Below are positions 1 to 8,815 of a DNA stretch of 64,000 bases, piece by piece. Within the stretch, counting starts at the first letter, position 1, and each line of letters begins with the position of its first letter. Both the position numbers and the translations under genes were made by a program. A model generated the notes under the pieces. That model was not told the origin of the DNA. It searched no databases and saw only the letters and a list, made by a program, of their open reading frames with translations. Source of the DNA: Winogradskyella forsetii (GTDB lineage: Bacteria; Bacteroidota; Bacteroidia; Flavobacteriales; Flavobacteriaceae); the NCBI RefSeq assembly GCF_013394595.1, contig NZ_CP053348.1:4250501-4314500 (forward strand), written 5' to 3'.

Positions 1-1191
1 AGAGGTATTGAAACCTATTTCAGAGTTTTTGATGGTGAAATTAAAAAAGGACAAAAAATAAAATTCGTTGCGACAGATAAAGAATATTATGCCGATGAAG
101 TTGGGACTTTAAAACTAACTCAGGTTGCAAAACAAAGTGTAAAAGCGGGTGATGTTGGGTATCTGATCACAGGCATAAAAACCGCCAAAGAAGTTAAAGT
201 TGGAGATACAATTACCGATTTTGCCAACCCAACTACTAATATTGTTGAAGGTTTTGAAGATGTAAAACCAATGGTTTTTGCAGGAATTTATCCCGTTGAT
301 ACCGAGGATTACGAAGAGTTGAGAAACTCTATGGAAAAATTACAACTAAATGATGCTTCATTAGTCTTTCAACCCGAAAGCTCTGCAGCTTTAGGTTTTG
401 GTTTCCGTTGTGGGTTTTTAGGCATGTTACACATGGAAATCATCCAAGAACGTTTAGAGCGCGAGTTTGATATGACGGTAATTACAACAGTACCGAACGT
501 ATCGTATCACGCCTACACCAATAAAAATCCAGAAGTTCCTTTTATAGTTAATAATCCAAGTGATCTACCTGAACCAACCACAGTAAATCGTGTTGAAGAA
601 CCCTACATAAAAGCGACCATTATCACGAAGTCTGATTTTGTTGGCAATGTCATGAGTTTGTGTATCGAAAAACGAGGTATGATCGTTAACCAAACTTATT
701 TGACTACCGAACGCGTGGAGTTGATATTTGAAATGCCATTGGCTGAAATTGTTTTCGATTTTTACGACCGTTTAAAAACGGTTTCTAAAGGTTATGCGTC
801 TTTCGATTATTCGCCTATAGGTATGAAGGTATCTAAATTGGTACGATTAGATGTTTTATTAAATGCACAACCTGTTGATGCGCTTTCTGCGTTGATTCAT
901 GCTGATAATGCACATCATATTGGTAAAAAGATGTGCGAAAAGTTGAAGGAATTAATACCAAGACAACAATTTGATATTCCTATACAAGCTGCTATTGGCG
1001 CTAAAATCATTGCTAGGGAAACGGTCAAGGCGCTCCGAAAAGATGTAACGGCTAAATGTTATGGTGGTGATATTTCCCGTAAACGTAAGTTATTGGAAAA
1101 GCAGAAAAAAGGTAAGAAGCGTATGCGCCAAGTGGGTAATGTAGAAATACCGCAGCAAGCTTTTATGGCGGTTTTGAAGTTGAACGACTAA
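1..1191 (+). CDS. lepA: Elongation factor 4 (LepA), C-terminal part
   Basis: Ribosomal back-translocase GTPase, cytoplasmic. The reading frame is open from base 1 and codes 396 residues; the family is close to 600, so roughly the first 200 residues (the GTPase domain) lie outside the window. What remains is domain II, the elongation-factor-G-like domains III and V ([20 protein letters not shown] around residue 130) and the LepA-specific C-terminal domain ending in the basic [20 protein letters not shown] stretch and LND. The first in-frame ATG at 271 is internal and not a start. The last 22 codons are duplicated 260 bp downstream. Identification is secure. Confidence 0.97.
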   Translation, partial: RGIETYFRVFDGEIKKGQKIKFVATDKEYYADEVGTLKLTQVAKQSVKAGDVGYLITGIKTAKEVKVGDTITDFANPTTNIVEGFEDVKPMVFAGIYPVDTEDYEELRNSMEKLQLNDASLVFQPESSAALGFGFRCGFLGMLHMEIIQERLEREFDMTVITTVPNVSYHAYTNKNPEVPFIVNNPSDLPEPTTVNRVEEPYIKATIITKSDFVGNVMSLCIEKRGMIVNQTYLTTERVELIFEMPLAEIVFDFYDRLKTVSKGYASFDYSPIGMKVSKLVRLDVLLNAQPVDALSALIHADNAHHIGKKMCEKLKELIPRQQFDIPIQAAIGAKIIARETVKALRKDVTAKCYGGDISRKRKLLEKQKKGKKRMRQVGNVEIPQQAFMAVLKLND

Positions 1192-1220
1192 CAAATTCCT
1201 GCGAAAGCAGGAATCTCAAA
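1122..1220 (+). repeat. lepA 3'-end direct repeat, copy 1
   Basis: This covers the last codons of lepA, the stop and the hairpin attcctgcgaaagcaggaat that follows it. It recurs 260 bp downstream at 1382-1479. Bases 1122-1184 are identical to 1382-1444. The remainder differs by a few substitutions and one base deletion. Confidence 0.95.
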
Positions 1221-1354
1221 CTTCAGAAAACAGTTCCAAATTAAGGCCATAAAAATAGTATTCTTTATCCTATATACTTCTCTATATTGGAAAAGCTTTA
1301 ATTCTATATGGCATTAAATATAAAGGTCAATAGCTCAAAAACAGGAGTTCGCTT

Positions 1355-1380
1355 TTTGAGATTCCTGCCTTCGCAGGAAT
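1355..1380 (-). repeat. Inverted copy of the attcctgcg..gcaggaat hairpin repeat
   Basis: On the minus strand this reads attcctgcgaaggcaggaat followed by ctcaaa. It matches the 26-bp hairpins at 1195-1220 and 1454-1479 except for one base, in opposite orientation. It sits immediately before the duplicated lepA tail. Confidence 0.85.
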
Positions 1381-1381
1381 T

Positions 1382-1479
1382 TATGCGCCAAGTGGGTAAT
1401 GTAGAAATACCGCAGCAAGCTTTTATGGCGGTTTTGAAGTTGAATGATTGACAATTCCTGCGAAAGCAGGAATCTCAAA
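1382..1479 (+). repeat. lepA 3'-end direct repeat, copy 2 (pseudo-tail)
   Basis: A second copy of the last 22 codons of lepA (1383-1451) plus the following hairpin. It still reads [20 protein letters not shown] then ND and stop. The only coding changes are synonymous (AAC to AAT, GAC to GAT) and the stop is TGA instead of TAA. It has no upstream reading frame, so it is not a gene. It may be a scar of an insertion into the lepA 3' end or a local duplication. Confidence 0.9.
1454..1479 (+). repeat. Short hairpin repeat (REP-like)
   Basis: Sequence attcctgcgaaagcaggaat plus ctcaaa, a perfect TTCCTGC/GCAGGAA stem. The same family occurs at 1195-1220, inverted at 1355-1380, at 27696-27720 beside tRNA-Cys and at 42703-42725 after mnmG. 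All lie just outside a gene end, so they may act as transcript ends. The rest of the gene-free stretch to 1672 shows nothing recognisable. Confidence 0.8.
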
Positions 1480-1672
1480 ATTTAGAGGCATAAGACTAAT
1501 AATTGCACTCAGGACTTAAGTCTCTTATCTCAAATAAATACCTGTTTTTTTACATTCACGACCTGTAATTATTGAAATAATATAATTTATTCCAAATCCG
1601 CACTATTTCAGAATTATTCTGGATATCACCTTTATTATAAGGTTAATTGTGAAATCAATTTTTTTAAGAAGG

Positions 1673-3520
1673 TCAATCGTCTGAAGCCACCTCTTCAACA
1701 TCAAAAGGTTTACCTAAATAGATTAATTTACAATCCTCATTGATATTTTCAAATTCTGTATGATCTGAAGTTATGATATGAAGCTCACCTTCAGCATCCA
1801 TAAAAAATAAAGGAATCATATCCTTGTCCTTGTTGGTGATTTCTATAAGATTCGCAAAATGTGTTTTATCTTCAATATCAATTTCTTGAATTGAAGGAAA
1901 TTTTCGGGTAACCTCTGATAGTCTTATATAATCATCGGTATGAGAAAATAAACCTTCTTTTGGATTATCCTTTGGATTGTTCATTTCGTCCGTAGTGACC
2001 AACCTAAACGACCCATTCTCACCAAACTGTTTGCGAAACCTACTGATAGCGTATTTATTAATGTCAGAGCTTCCTGTCATTGCCATCAAATAACCGACAT
2101 CATTGAGTTCAATGTTATTTGAGAGTGAATCTGAATATATATTGGCATTAAAGGCATCTAGACCTAATTCCTTTGCTTTATCAATATTGTTTTGGTTACT
2201 ATCTATAAGTACGACATGCCTTCCGTTACTAACTAGATAATGGCCTATTAGTCGTGATATTTTTGACGCACCAACAATTAAAATACCATTGGATTTTGTT
2301 AAAAACACACCGACCAACCTAGCAAACATCCGTGCCGTAGTGGCGTTTAGCAATACGGTTCCTAGAACTATTACAAATACCAAAGGTGTAATGTACTCCG
2401 CTCCTTCTACACCTTTACTGGCTAATTTTAAACCAAATAAGGAGGCAATACCAGCCGCAACGATTCCACGAGGACCAACCCAACTGATAAATAATTTTTC
2501 ATTTAATTGTAAACTGGAATTGAAGGTACTTAAAAATACGCCCAGCGGTCTAATTATAAACACAATACATGCAAAAAGTGCCGCAGTTTTCCAGTTGTAT
2601 ATGAGCATTAATTCTTCAAAATTAATATTTGCAGCCAATAAAATAAATAGAATGGAAATCAACAACACACTAAGTGATTCCTTAAAATATAAAATATCTT
2701 TTAAGTAAGGCGATTTTGAATTGCCCAAAACCATTCCCATGACCACTACTGCCAAAAGACCTGATTCGTGAGCAAAGGCATCCGAAAGGACAAATAGGCC
2801 GAGTACAACGGCGAGTGAAAACACATTCATTAAATAATGTGGTACCCATTTTTTATTCAATATAAAATTAAGCGTATGTGCAAAAGTGAACCCAAATGTA
2901 AAACCAAATAATACAATTTTTCCAAACTCAATAAGGGCCGTTTTAGTAAACTCGCCTCCAGCATCAACGCTAATAAATTCATAGACCAATACAGCAACCA
3001 AAGCGCCTATAGGATCAATGAGAATACCTTCCCATTTTAAAACGGCAGAGACATCCTTTTTCAGTGGAATGTTTCTTAAAATAGGCGTAATAACTGTTGG
3101 ACCAGTAACGATAATCAAAGCAGCAAACAAAAAGGACATCTCCCAACTTAGATTGAAAATATAATAGGCTGCAACTGCAGCTCCAAAAAAGGTAACAAGA
3201 GAGCCTATTGTAATTAATTTGGTAATTACAGGACCTACATTTTTTATCTCGCCACGTTTTAGGGTAAGACCGCCTTCAAAAAGAATAATCCCAATAGCGA
3301 GAGACACAAAATAGAACAGGCTTTCTCCTGGAAATAGACCTTCGGATTCATTCCAGATGGGTTCTATCCATTTTTTACCATCTGCACTTAAGAATTCTGC
3401 CGCAATAGGACCCACTAAAAGTCCTACTAATATTAATGGTAAAATCGCTGGAATCTTAAATTTCCAAGCGACCCATTGGGCTAATATTCCAAGAATTATG
3501 ATTCCTGCTAATTCTAACAT
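1673..3520 (-). CDS. Cation:proton antiporter (CPA1 type) with C-terminal RCK/TrkA-N domain
   Basis: Inner-membrane Na+ or K+/H+ antiporter of 615 residues. Residues 1-405 hold about 12 hydrophobic segments, with the Na_H_Exchanger pattern FEGGLTL, IVTGPTVI and WVGPRGIVAAG. From about residue 410 a Rossmann-type regulatory domain follows (ILIVGASKISRLIGHYLVS, then VVLIDSN), of the nucleotide-sensing RCK/TrkA-N kind, and then a mixed C-terminal domain. This fused layout is usual for bacterial CPA1 antiporters of K+ or Na+ homeostasis. It is a single gene with a 175-bp gap to the upstream DUF202 gene. The ion cannot be decided from sequence. Confidence 0.92.
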   Translation of the reverse strand: MLELAGIIILGILAQWVAWKFKIPAILPLILVGLLVGPIAAEFLSADGKKWIEPIWNESEGLFPGESLFYFVSLAIGIILFEGGLTLKRGEIKNVGPVITKLITIGSLVTFFGAAVAAYYIFNLSWEMSFLFAALIIVTGPTVITPILRNIPLKKDVSAVLKWEGILIDPIGALVAVLVYEFISVDAGGEFTKTALIEFGKIVLFGFTFGFTFAHTLNFILNKKWVPHYLMNVFSLAVVLGLFVLSDAFAHESGLLAVVVMGMVLGNSKSPYLKDILYFKESLSVLLISILFILLAANINFEELMLIYNWKTAALFACIVFIIRPLGVFLSTFNSSLQLNEKLFISWVGPRGIVAAGIASLFGLKLASKGVEGAEYITPLVFVIVLGTVLLNATTARMFARLVGVFLTKSNGILIVGASKISRLIGHYLVSNGRHVVLIDSNQNNIDKAKELGLDAFNANIYSDSLSNNIELNDVGYLMAMTGSSDINKYAISRFRKQFGENGSFRLVTTDEMNNPKDNPKEGLFSHTDDYIRLSEVTRKFPSIQEIDIEDKTHFANLIEITNKDKDMIPLFFMDAEGELHIITSDHTEFENINEDCKLIYLGKPFDVEEVASDD

Positions 3521-3695
3521 ATAGTTACTTTTTGTGTGAAAATACTAAATTCTACTTTTATAAAAGGCTTCAATCCAATTTATAGTACTACAAAGTATCG
3601 TTATATAAAATTGAAATAGATTTTTTCAGTATTTTGAAGTGCTAATTATCGCGGAAATAGAGCTGAACTAAAAAACAAAATTTAGGTAAAATTTA

Positions 3696-4064
3696 TTAAT
3701 CATTGTTTTCATCCTTAGCGTCTTCCTTTTCTTCAGATTGATAATAAACACGCTTCAAGCTCTTTTTTAATAATGTAAAACGATAGACGCCTATGATAAA
3801 AAATATAACACTAAAAATTAATGCTGTAAGGGCTAGATATTCAAAATTAGCAAATTCTTTTAACTGATAAAGCGCAATAGCGCCCAACAATAAGTACAGC
3901 GATGAACGAATGTAAGATAATAGGGTACGTTCATTAGCCAAACGTGTGCGCTCTATGGCCAAATAATCTCTTAAAATAACTTCTTGATCAGGTTTAAAAT
4001 CGCGACCAAAACGCAAGAGTTTTATCTTCTTTATTTTTAATGGTGACTTTACTATTCGTTTCAT
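3696..4064 (-). CDS. DUF202 (YidH-like) membrane protein
   Basis: A 122-residue membrane protein of unknown function. The DUF202 signature RDYLAIERTRLANERTLLSY is at residues 28-47, followed by two or three hydrophobic segments (LYLLLGAIALYQL and YLALTALIFSVIFFIIGVYR). A charged tail of K, E and D ends the protein. It reads toward the antiporter gene in the same direction with a 175-bp gap, so co-transcription is possible but not shown. Confidence 0.88.
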   Translation of the reverse strand: MKRIVKSPLKIKKIKLLRFGRDFKPDQEVILRDYLAIERTRLANERTLLSYIRSSLYLLLGAIALYQLKEFANFEYLALTALIFSVIFFIIGVYRFTLLKKSLKRVYYQSEEKEDAKDENND

Positions 4065-4277
4065 TGCACATGCTTTTTATCTATCTAAAAGTAGTTATTT
4101 TTTAGAACTTGAAGGCATTTAGGGGCTCTGAAATTAAATGTATTGTAAACCTTAAAATACATTAATCAGAAAAAATTATAAGGTTCTTATTTGTTAAAAA
4201 TCCTCTAATTTATTGAGACTAACAACAATTAGTTTAAAGCTTTTAGTAATTTGCAAGACTTTTTAAAAATTTGGTAA

Positions 4278-5138
4278 ATGCAGTTATATCCTATTCAATC
4301 TGGAAACTTTAAACTCGATGGAGGCGCCATGTTTGGTGTGGTACCAAAATCGTTGTGGCAACGCACCAATCCTGCGGATAATAACAATATGATTGATATT
4401 GCGGCACGTTGTTTGTTAATTGAAGATGGCGATCGTCTCATTTTGATCGATACTGGAATGGGCAATAAACAAAGCGATAAATTTTATGGCTATTATTTTC
4501 TTTACGGCGATGATAGTATTGATAAATCTTTAGCGTCGCACGGATTTCATCGGGATGATATTACAGATGTTTTTATGACGCATCTTCATTTTGATCATTG
4601 TGGAGGCAGTATTCAATGGAACAAAGACCGAACAGGATACGAACCTGCCTTTAAAAACGCACACTTTTGGAGCAATAATGACCATTGGAAATGGGCGACG
4701 GAACCCAACCGAAGAGAAGCTGCGTCGTTCTTAAAGGAAAATATTTTACCGATGGAAGAAAGTGGTCAGTTGAAATTTACCAAAGTTCCTGAGCAACATA
4801 TTTTAAAAAATTCAGCCTTAGGATTCGATATTTTCTTTGCCAATGGCCACACCGACAAACAGATGGTGCCCATGATTCAATACAAAGGAAAAACCATTTG
4901 TTTTATGGCCGATTTGCTACCAACCGTGGGCCATTTACCATTACCATTTGTAATGGGTTATGACACTAGACCATTATTAACACTCGATGAAAAAGAGTTG
5001 TTTCTGAATATGGCAGCTGATCAAAATTTTTATCTCTTTTTAGAGCATGATGCACACAACGAAATTATAACCGTTAAGCATACTGATAAAGGTGTCAGGC
5101 TGAATGAAACCTATACAACGAAAACCTTATTTAACTAA
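4278..5138 (+). CDS. MBL-fold metallo-hydrolase
   Basis: A cytoplasmic metallo-beta-lactamase-fold hydrolase of 286 residues without signal peptide. The metal motif HLHFDH is at residues 102-107, followed by the downstream ligands in FANGHTD, FMADLLP and the C-terminal LEHDAH. The N-terminal segment and length resemble quorum-quenching lactonase-like or generic MBL hydrolases, but the substrate cannot be inferred. The S8 peptidase gene starts 22 bp after its stop, so the two may share a transcript. A TAATTTGC stretch at 4248 resembles the promoter element with one base missing. Confidence 0.9.
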   Translation: MQLYPIQSGNFKLDGGAMFGVVPKSLWQRTNPADNNNMIDIAARCLLIEDGDRLILIDTGMGNKQSDKFYGYYFLYGDDSIDKSLASHGFHRDDITDVFMTHLHFDHCGGSIQWNKDRTGYEPAFKNAHFWSNNDHWKWATEPNRREAASFLKENILPMEESGQLKFTKVPEQHILKNSALGFDIFFANGHTDKQMVPMIQYKGKTICFMADLLPTVGHLPLPFVMGYDTRPLLTLDEKELFLNMAADQNFYLFLEHDAHNEIITVKHTDKGVRLNETYTTKTLFN

Positions 5139-5160
5139 AGCATAAAAACAACAAAAAGAA

Positions 5161-6762
5161 ATGAAATTAAATCAAAGATTAATAGCCTATCTCGTATTTG
5201 CAGGTACATTATTTTTGGGTTGTGGAAGTACAGGAGAAATTCTTTCTACACCAATTGAAAATATAGATACATCGCCTCTAAAAGTTACGGACTTAACAGA
5301 TGCGGAAGCCAAAAATTGGGGACATCTAGACCTTGTCAAAGACACTATTCCAGGTATGAGTGTGGATAAAGCCTATGCCGAAATTATAAAAAATAAAAAA
5401 GGAGAAAAAGTAATCGTTGCCGTGATCGATTCTGGTATTGACATTGACCACGAAGATCTAGACGGCGTGATTTGGACCAATAAAGACGAAAAACCAAACA
5501 ACGGCATAGATGATGATAAAAATGGATATGTAGATGATATCCATGGTTGGAATTTCTTAGGAGATGGCTATAACGAGCAGTTGGAATATGTCCGCATTTT
5601 AGCTTCAGGAGACAAAACCAATCCAAGTTATGACGCTGCCAAAGCTAAGTATGAAGAAGAGTACCAATTGTGGACAAGTCGCAAAACGCAGTACGATCAA
5701 ATTGCCCAAGTCATTAAAAACGCAGATGAAACCTTAAGTCAACATCTTGGAAAAAAAGACTATACCATTAAAGAGGTAAATGCAATAAAAACGGAAGATC
5801 AAAATTTGGCGCAAGCAGTTCAGATTGCACAAAATGTAAATGCCAACGGTTCAAGTTTATCAGAAGCTACTGAAGAAATCAATGATATATTGGTACAAAT
5901 CAATGAGCGGTTAAACTACAACTTAAACAAAGACTTTACTGGACGTAAAACTGGAGATGACATCAACGATTTATCTGATAAGGGCTATGGAAACGGTAAC
6001 GTAAAACCCGTAAAAAAATCGGAATCCCACGGCACACACGTTGCTGGTATCATTGCTGCAGAACGTAATAATGGAAAAGGCGCTAATGGTGTCGCCAATA
6101 ATGTCGAAATTATGTCTATCCGAACCGTGCCTAATGGTGATGAATACGATAAGGATATAGCATTAGCCATTCGTTATGCAGTAGATAATGGCGCAAAAGT
6201 CATTAACGGAAGTTTCGGAAAATCATTTTCACCACACGCAGATTGGGTAAGGGATGCTATAAAATACGCTTCTGATAATGACGTTGTCTTTGTGCATGCT
6301 GCAGGTAATGACGCTAAAAACATAGATTCAGAACCTAGTTTCCCAGATGATAATGTAAATTTTGCTGAAATTTCAAATACCTACATTACAGTAGGTTCTT
6401 TAACGTCGAAATACGGATCTAAGATTGTTTCTGACTTTTCTAACTTCGGAAAAAATAATGTGGATGTTTTTGCACCAGGTTCCGATATCTATTCTACTGT
6501 GCCAGAAAATGAATATGAATCGAATAGTGGAACATCAATGGCCTCTCCAGCGGTTGCTGGTGTTGCTGCTTTAGTACGCTCTTATTATCCTAAATTAACA
6601 GCGGCTCAAGTTAAACAAGTGATCATAGAATCTGGATTACCAATTACAACCAAAGTCGTTGTTGGTGGAGATGCTTCTAATGTAAAGGCATTTTCAGATT
6701 TATCTAAGACCGGAAGAATAGTTAATGCTTATAATGCCTTAATTGTAGCATCAAAACTATAA
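5161..6762 (+). CDS. S8 (subtilisin-like) serine peptidase, lipoprotein
   Basis: A 533-residue exported peptidase. The N-terminus is a lipoprotein signal with Cys21 (LFLG-C). The catalytic triad is readable as Asp90 (VAVIDSGID), His290 (ESHGTHVAG) and Ser459 (SGTSMASPAVAG), with the oxyanion Asn383 in AAGND. The Asp-to-His spacing is about 200 residues against about 30-40 in classical subtilisins. The extra part (roughly 130-280) is polar, rich in E, Q and N and predicted helical. No T9SS tail is seen, which fits membrane anchoring by lipid. It follows the MBL hydrolase by 22 bp, and a hairpin terminator lies downstream. Confidence 0.95.
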   Translation: MKLNQRLIAYLVFAGTLFLGCGSTGEILSTPIENIDTSPLKVTDLTDAEAKNWGHLDLVKDTIPGMSVDKAYAEIIKNKKGEKVIVAVIDSGIDIDHEDLDGVIWTNKDEKPNNGIDDDKNGYVDDIHGWNFLGDGYNEQLEYVRILASGDKTNPSYDAAKAKYEEEYQLWTSRKTQYDQIAQVIKNADETLSQHLGKKDYTIKEVNAIKTEDQNLAQAVQIAQNVNANGSSLSEATEEINDILVQINERLNYNLNKDFTGRKTGDDINDLSDKGYGNGNVKPVKKSESHGTHVAGIIAAERNNGKGANGVANNVEIMSIRTVPNGDEYDKDIALAIRYAVDNGAKVINGSFGKSFSPHADWVRDAIKYASDNDVVFVHAAGNDAKNIDSEPSFPDDNVNFAEISNTYITVGSLTSKYGSKIVSDFSNFGKNNVDVFAPGSDIYSTVPENEYESNSGTSMASPAVAGVAALVRSYYPKLTAAQVKQVIIESGLPITTKVVVGGDASNVKAFSDLSKTGRIVNAYNALIVASKL

Positions 6763-6797
6763 TAAAAAGACCCTAAGTCTTTAGGCTATTAACAGGT

Positions 6798-6838
6798 GAA
6801 GTTATTTAGTCGTTTACATGTGACGGCTAAATAACTTC
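6798..6838 (+). terminator. Hairpin downstream of the S8 peptidase
   Basis: A 15-bp stem, gaagttatttagtcg paired with cggctaaataacttc with one G-T wobble, and an 11-base loop. The 3' side has only a short T stretch, so efficiency is uncertain. Confidence 0.6.
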
Positions 6839-6931
6839 ATCGTTTAATAACTAATATCTTGTAATTTAATTACTAAAAATAGTTGTAGATACAATTCTAA
6901 TAACGATTTCAAGCAATTAATAAAAAATTAT

Positions 6932-8731
6932 ATGAAACATTTCACAATAAGCCTTTTATCACTTTTAATTATAACCTCTTGCGGTCCCGGAAAACAATTA
7001 AGTAATACAAGCAAAGCTTCTAATGTCTCTGCAAGTGTTTACTGGCAACAGCACGTTGATTACGCCATAGAAATTGATATGGATGTCAATAGCTATCGAT
7101 ATAAGGGTAAGCAAAAGTTGGTTTATACCAATAATTCTCCAGACGTACTAAACCGTGTGTATTATCATTTGTATTTCAATGCCTTTCAACCTGGAAGCGA
7201 AATGGATGTGCGTTCACTTAACATTAAAGATCCCAGCCCAAAAATTAGTGACCGGATTAGTAAATTACAACCAAATGAGATTGGTTATATCAAAGTGAAT
7301 TCACTAAAACAAAACGGAACAACTATTTCACATCACACTGTCGGAACGGTTTTAGAAGTACAATTGGATAAGCCCATTGGGCCAGGAGAAAAGGTCACAT
7401 TCGATATGGATTTTGATGCGCAAGTGCCTATTCAAATTCGTCGTTCGGGTAGAAATAATAAAGAAGGTGTGGCCTTATCCATGTCACAATGGTACCCAAA
7501 ATTAGCGGAATATGATGATGAAGGCTGGCATGCAGATCCTTATATTGGAAGGGAATTTCATGGGGTTTGGGGCGATTTTGATGTCAAACTTACTATTGAT
7601 GAAGACTATGTTGTTGGTGGCACAGGCTATCTTCAAGGTGAACCTACTGTAGAATCTGGAAAGAAAACCCTTCATTTTAAAGCACCAAGAGTGCATGATT
7701 TTACTTGGGCTGCAGATCCTGATTTTATTCACGATACCTTTCAAATCCAAAATGGCCCACTACTCCACTTCTACTATAAAAAAGATTTAGAACAGCAATA
7801 TTTGGACAATTGGAAAAAGTTACCTTCAGAAACCGCCATGTTAATGGATTTCTTTAGTGAAAACATTGGTAAATATCCTTATGATCAGTATTCTGTAATT
7901 CAAGGTGGCGATGGTGGCATGGAATACGCCATGTGTACACTTATTACCGGAAAGCGCAGCTATGGAAGTTTATTGGGTGTTACAGCACATGAGTTGGCGC
8001 ATACATGGTTTCAGTTTTTGTTAGCTTCTAATGAGACAAAACATGAATGGATGGATGAAGGCTTTACAAGCTATATTTCAGCTTTAGCTATGAACGCGCT
8101 TCGCGATGACAAAAAACCTAATCCGCTTGAAGGGTCTTATAGAGGGTATTTAGCTCTGGCAAATTCAGGCTATGAACAACCTTTAACCACGCACTCGGAT
8201 CGCTATGAATTCAACCAAGTTTATAGTAATGCAGCTTATAGTAAAGGTGCTGTGTTTTTAGCACAATTGGGTTATGTAATCGGTGAAGACAACTTAAAGA
8301 AAACCATTAAAAAATACTTTGATGATTTTTCTTTTAAACACCCTAAACCGTTCGATATAATTAGAACCGCCGAACGCATTACCGATTTTGAGCTCGATTG
8401 GTATTTCATAGATTTTGCGCAAACCACAAATACTATTGACTATGGTGTAAAATCAATCGATGGAAAATCCGTTACTTTAGAGCGTAAAGGTTTAATGCCA
8501 ATGCCTATTGACCTTTCCGTAACCTACATAGATGGTACAACAGAAGATTTTTATATACCGTTACAGATGATGCGTGGCGAAAAGCCTACTTCTGCAACGA
8601 TCATTAGTGATTGGGCTTGGGCAATGCCAACGTATTCTTTTAAAACCAAAAAGGAGATTGAATCGGTTGAGATTGATGCTTCCCAAATGATGGCAGATGT
8701 TGACCGTGGGAACAATGTACTAACAGATTAA
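6932..8731 (+). CDS. M1 family (gluzincin) metallopeptidase, lipoprotein
   Basis: A 599-residue aminopeptidase-like enzyme. The signal ends in a lipobox with Cys17 (ITS-C). The zinc site HELAH is at residues 353-357, with the third ligand Glu376 in DEGFTSY. GGMEYA at 328-333 replaces the GAMEN exopeptidase motif, as is common in this Bacteroidota subgroup. An N-terminal beta domain (about 40-260) precedes the catalytic domain. The protein is shorter than classical M1 enzymes because the C-terminal helical domain is reduced. It probably degrades peptides at the cell surface or in the periplasm. It lies 170 bp after the S8 lipoprotein peptidase. Confidence 0.94.
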   Translation: MKHFTISLLSLLIITSCGPGKQLSNTSKASNVSASVYWQQHVDYAIEIDMDVNSYRYKGKQKLVYTNNSPDVLNRVYYHLYFNAFQPGSEMDVRSLNIKDPSPKISDRISKLQPNEIGYIKVNSLKQNGTTISHHTVGTVLEVQLDKPIGPGEKVTFDMDFDAQVPIQIRRSGRNNKEGVALSMSQWYPKLAEYDDEGWHADPYIGREFHGVWGDFDVKLTIDEDYVVGGTGYLQGEPTVESGKKTLHFKAPRVHDFTWAADPDFIHDTFQIQNGPLLHFYYKKDLEQQYLDNWKKLPSETAMLMDFFSENIGKYPYDQYSVIQGGDGGMEYAMCTLITGKRSYGSLLGVTAHELAHTWFQFLLASNETKHEWMDEGFTSYISALAMNALRDDKKPNPLEGSYRGYLALANSGYEQPLTTHSDRYEFNQVYSNAAYSKGAVFLAQLGYVIGEDNLKKTIKKYFDDFSFKHPKPFDIIRTAERITDFELDWYFIDFAQTTNTIDYGVKSIDGKSVTLERKGLMPMPIDLSVTYIDGTTEDFYIPLQMMRGEKPTSATIISDWAWAMPTYSFKTKKEIESVEIDASQMMADVDRGNNVLTD

Positions 8732-8756
8732 ATTAGTAACATAACTTATATATAAA

Positions 8757-8786
8757 CAAAAAGCGCAACTAAAATTGCGCTTTTTG
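8757..8786. terminator. Bidirectional terminator between convergent genes
   Basis: The stem aaaaagcgcaa / ttgcgcttttt with loop ctaaaa has an A-run on one side and a T-run on the other. It can therefore stop transcription from the M1 gene and from the convergent large protease gene. Confidence 0.85.
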
Positions 8787-8815
8787 TTTACTATGAATTC
8801 GTTTTAAGTATCGTT

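Noticed and set aside
1383..1451. A 22-codon mini-gene copying the lepA C-terminus
   Set aside because: It has no promoter or start context and is explained by duplication of the lepA end.
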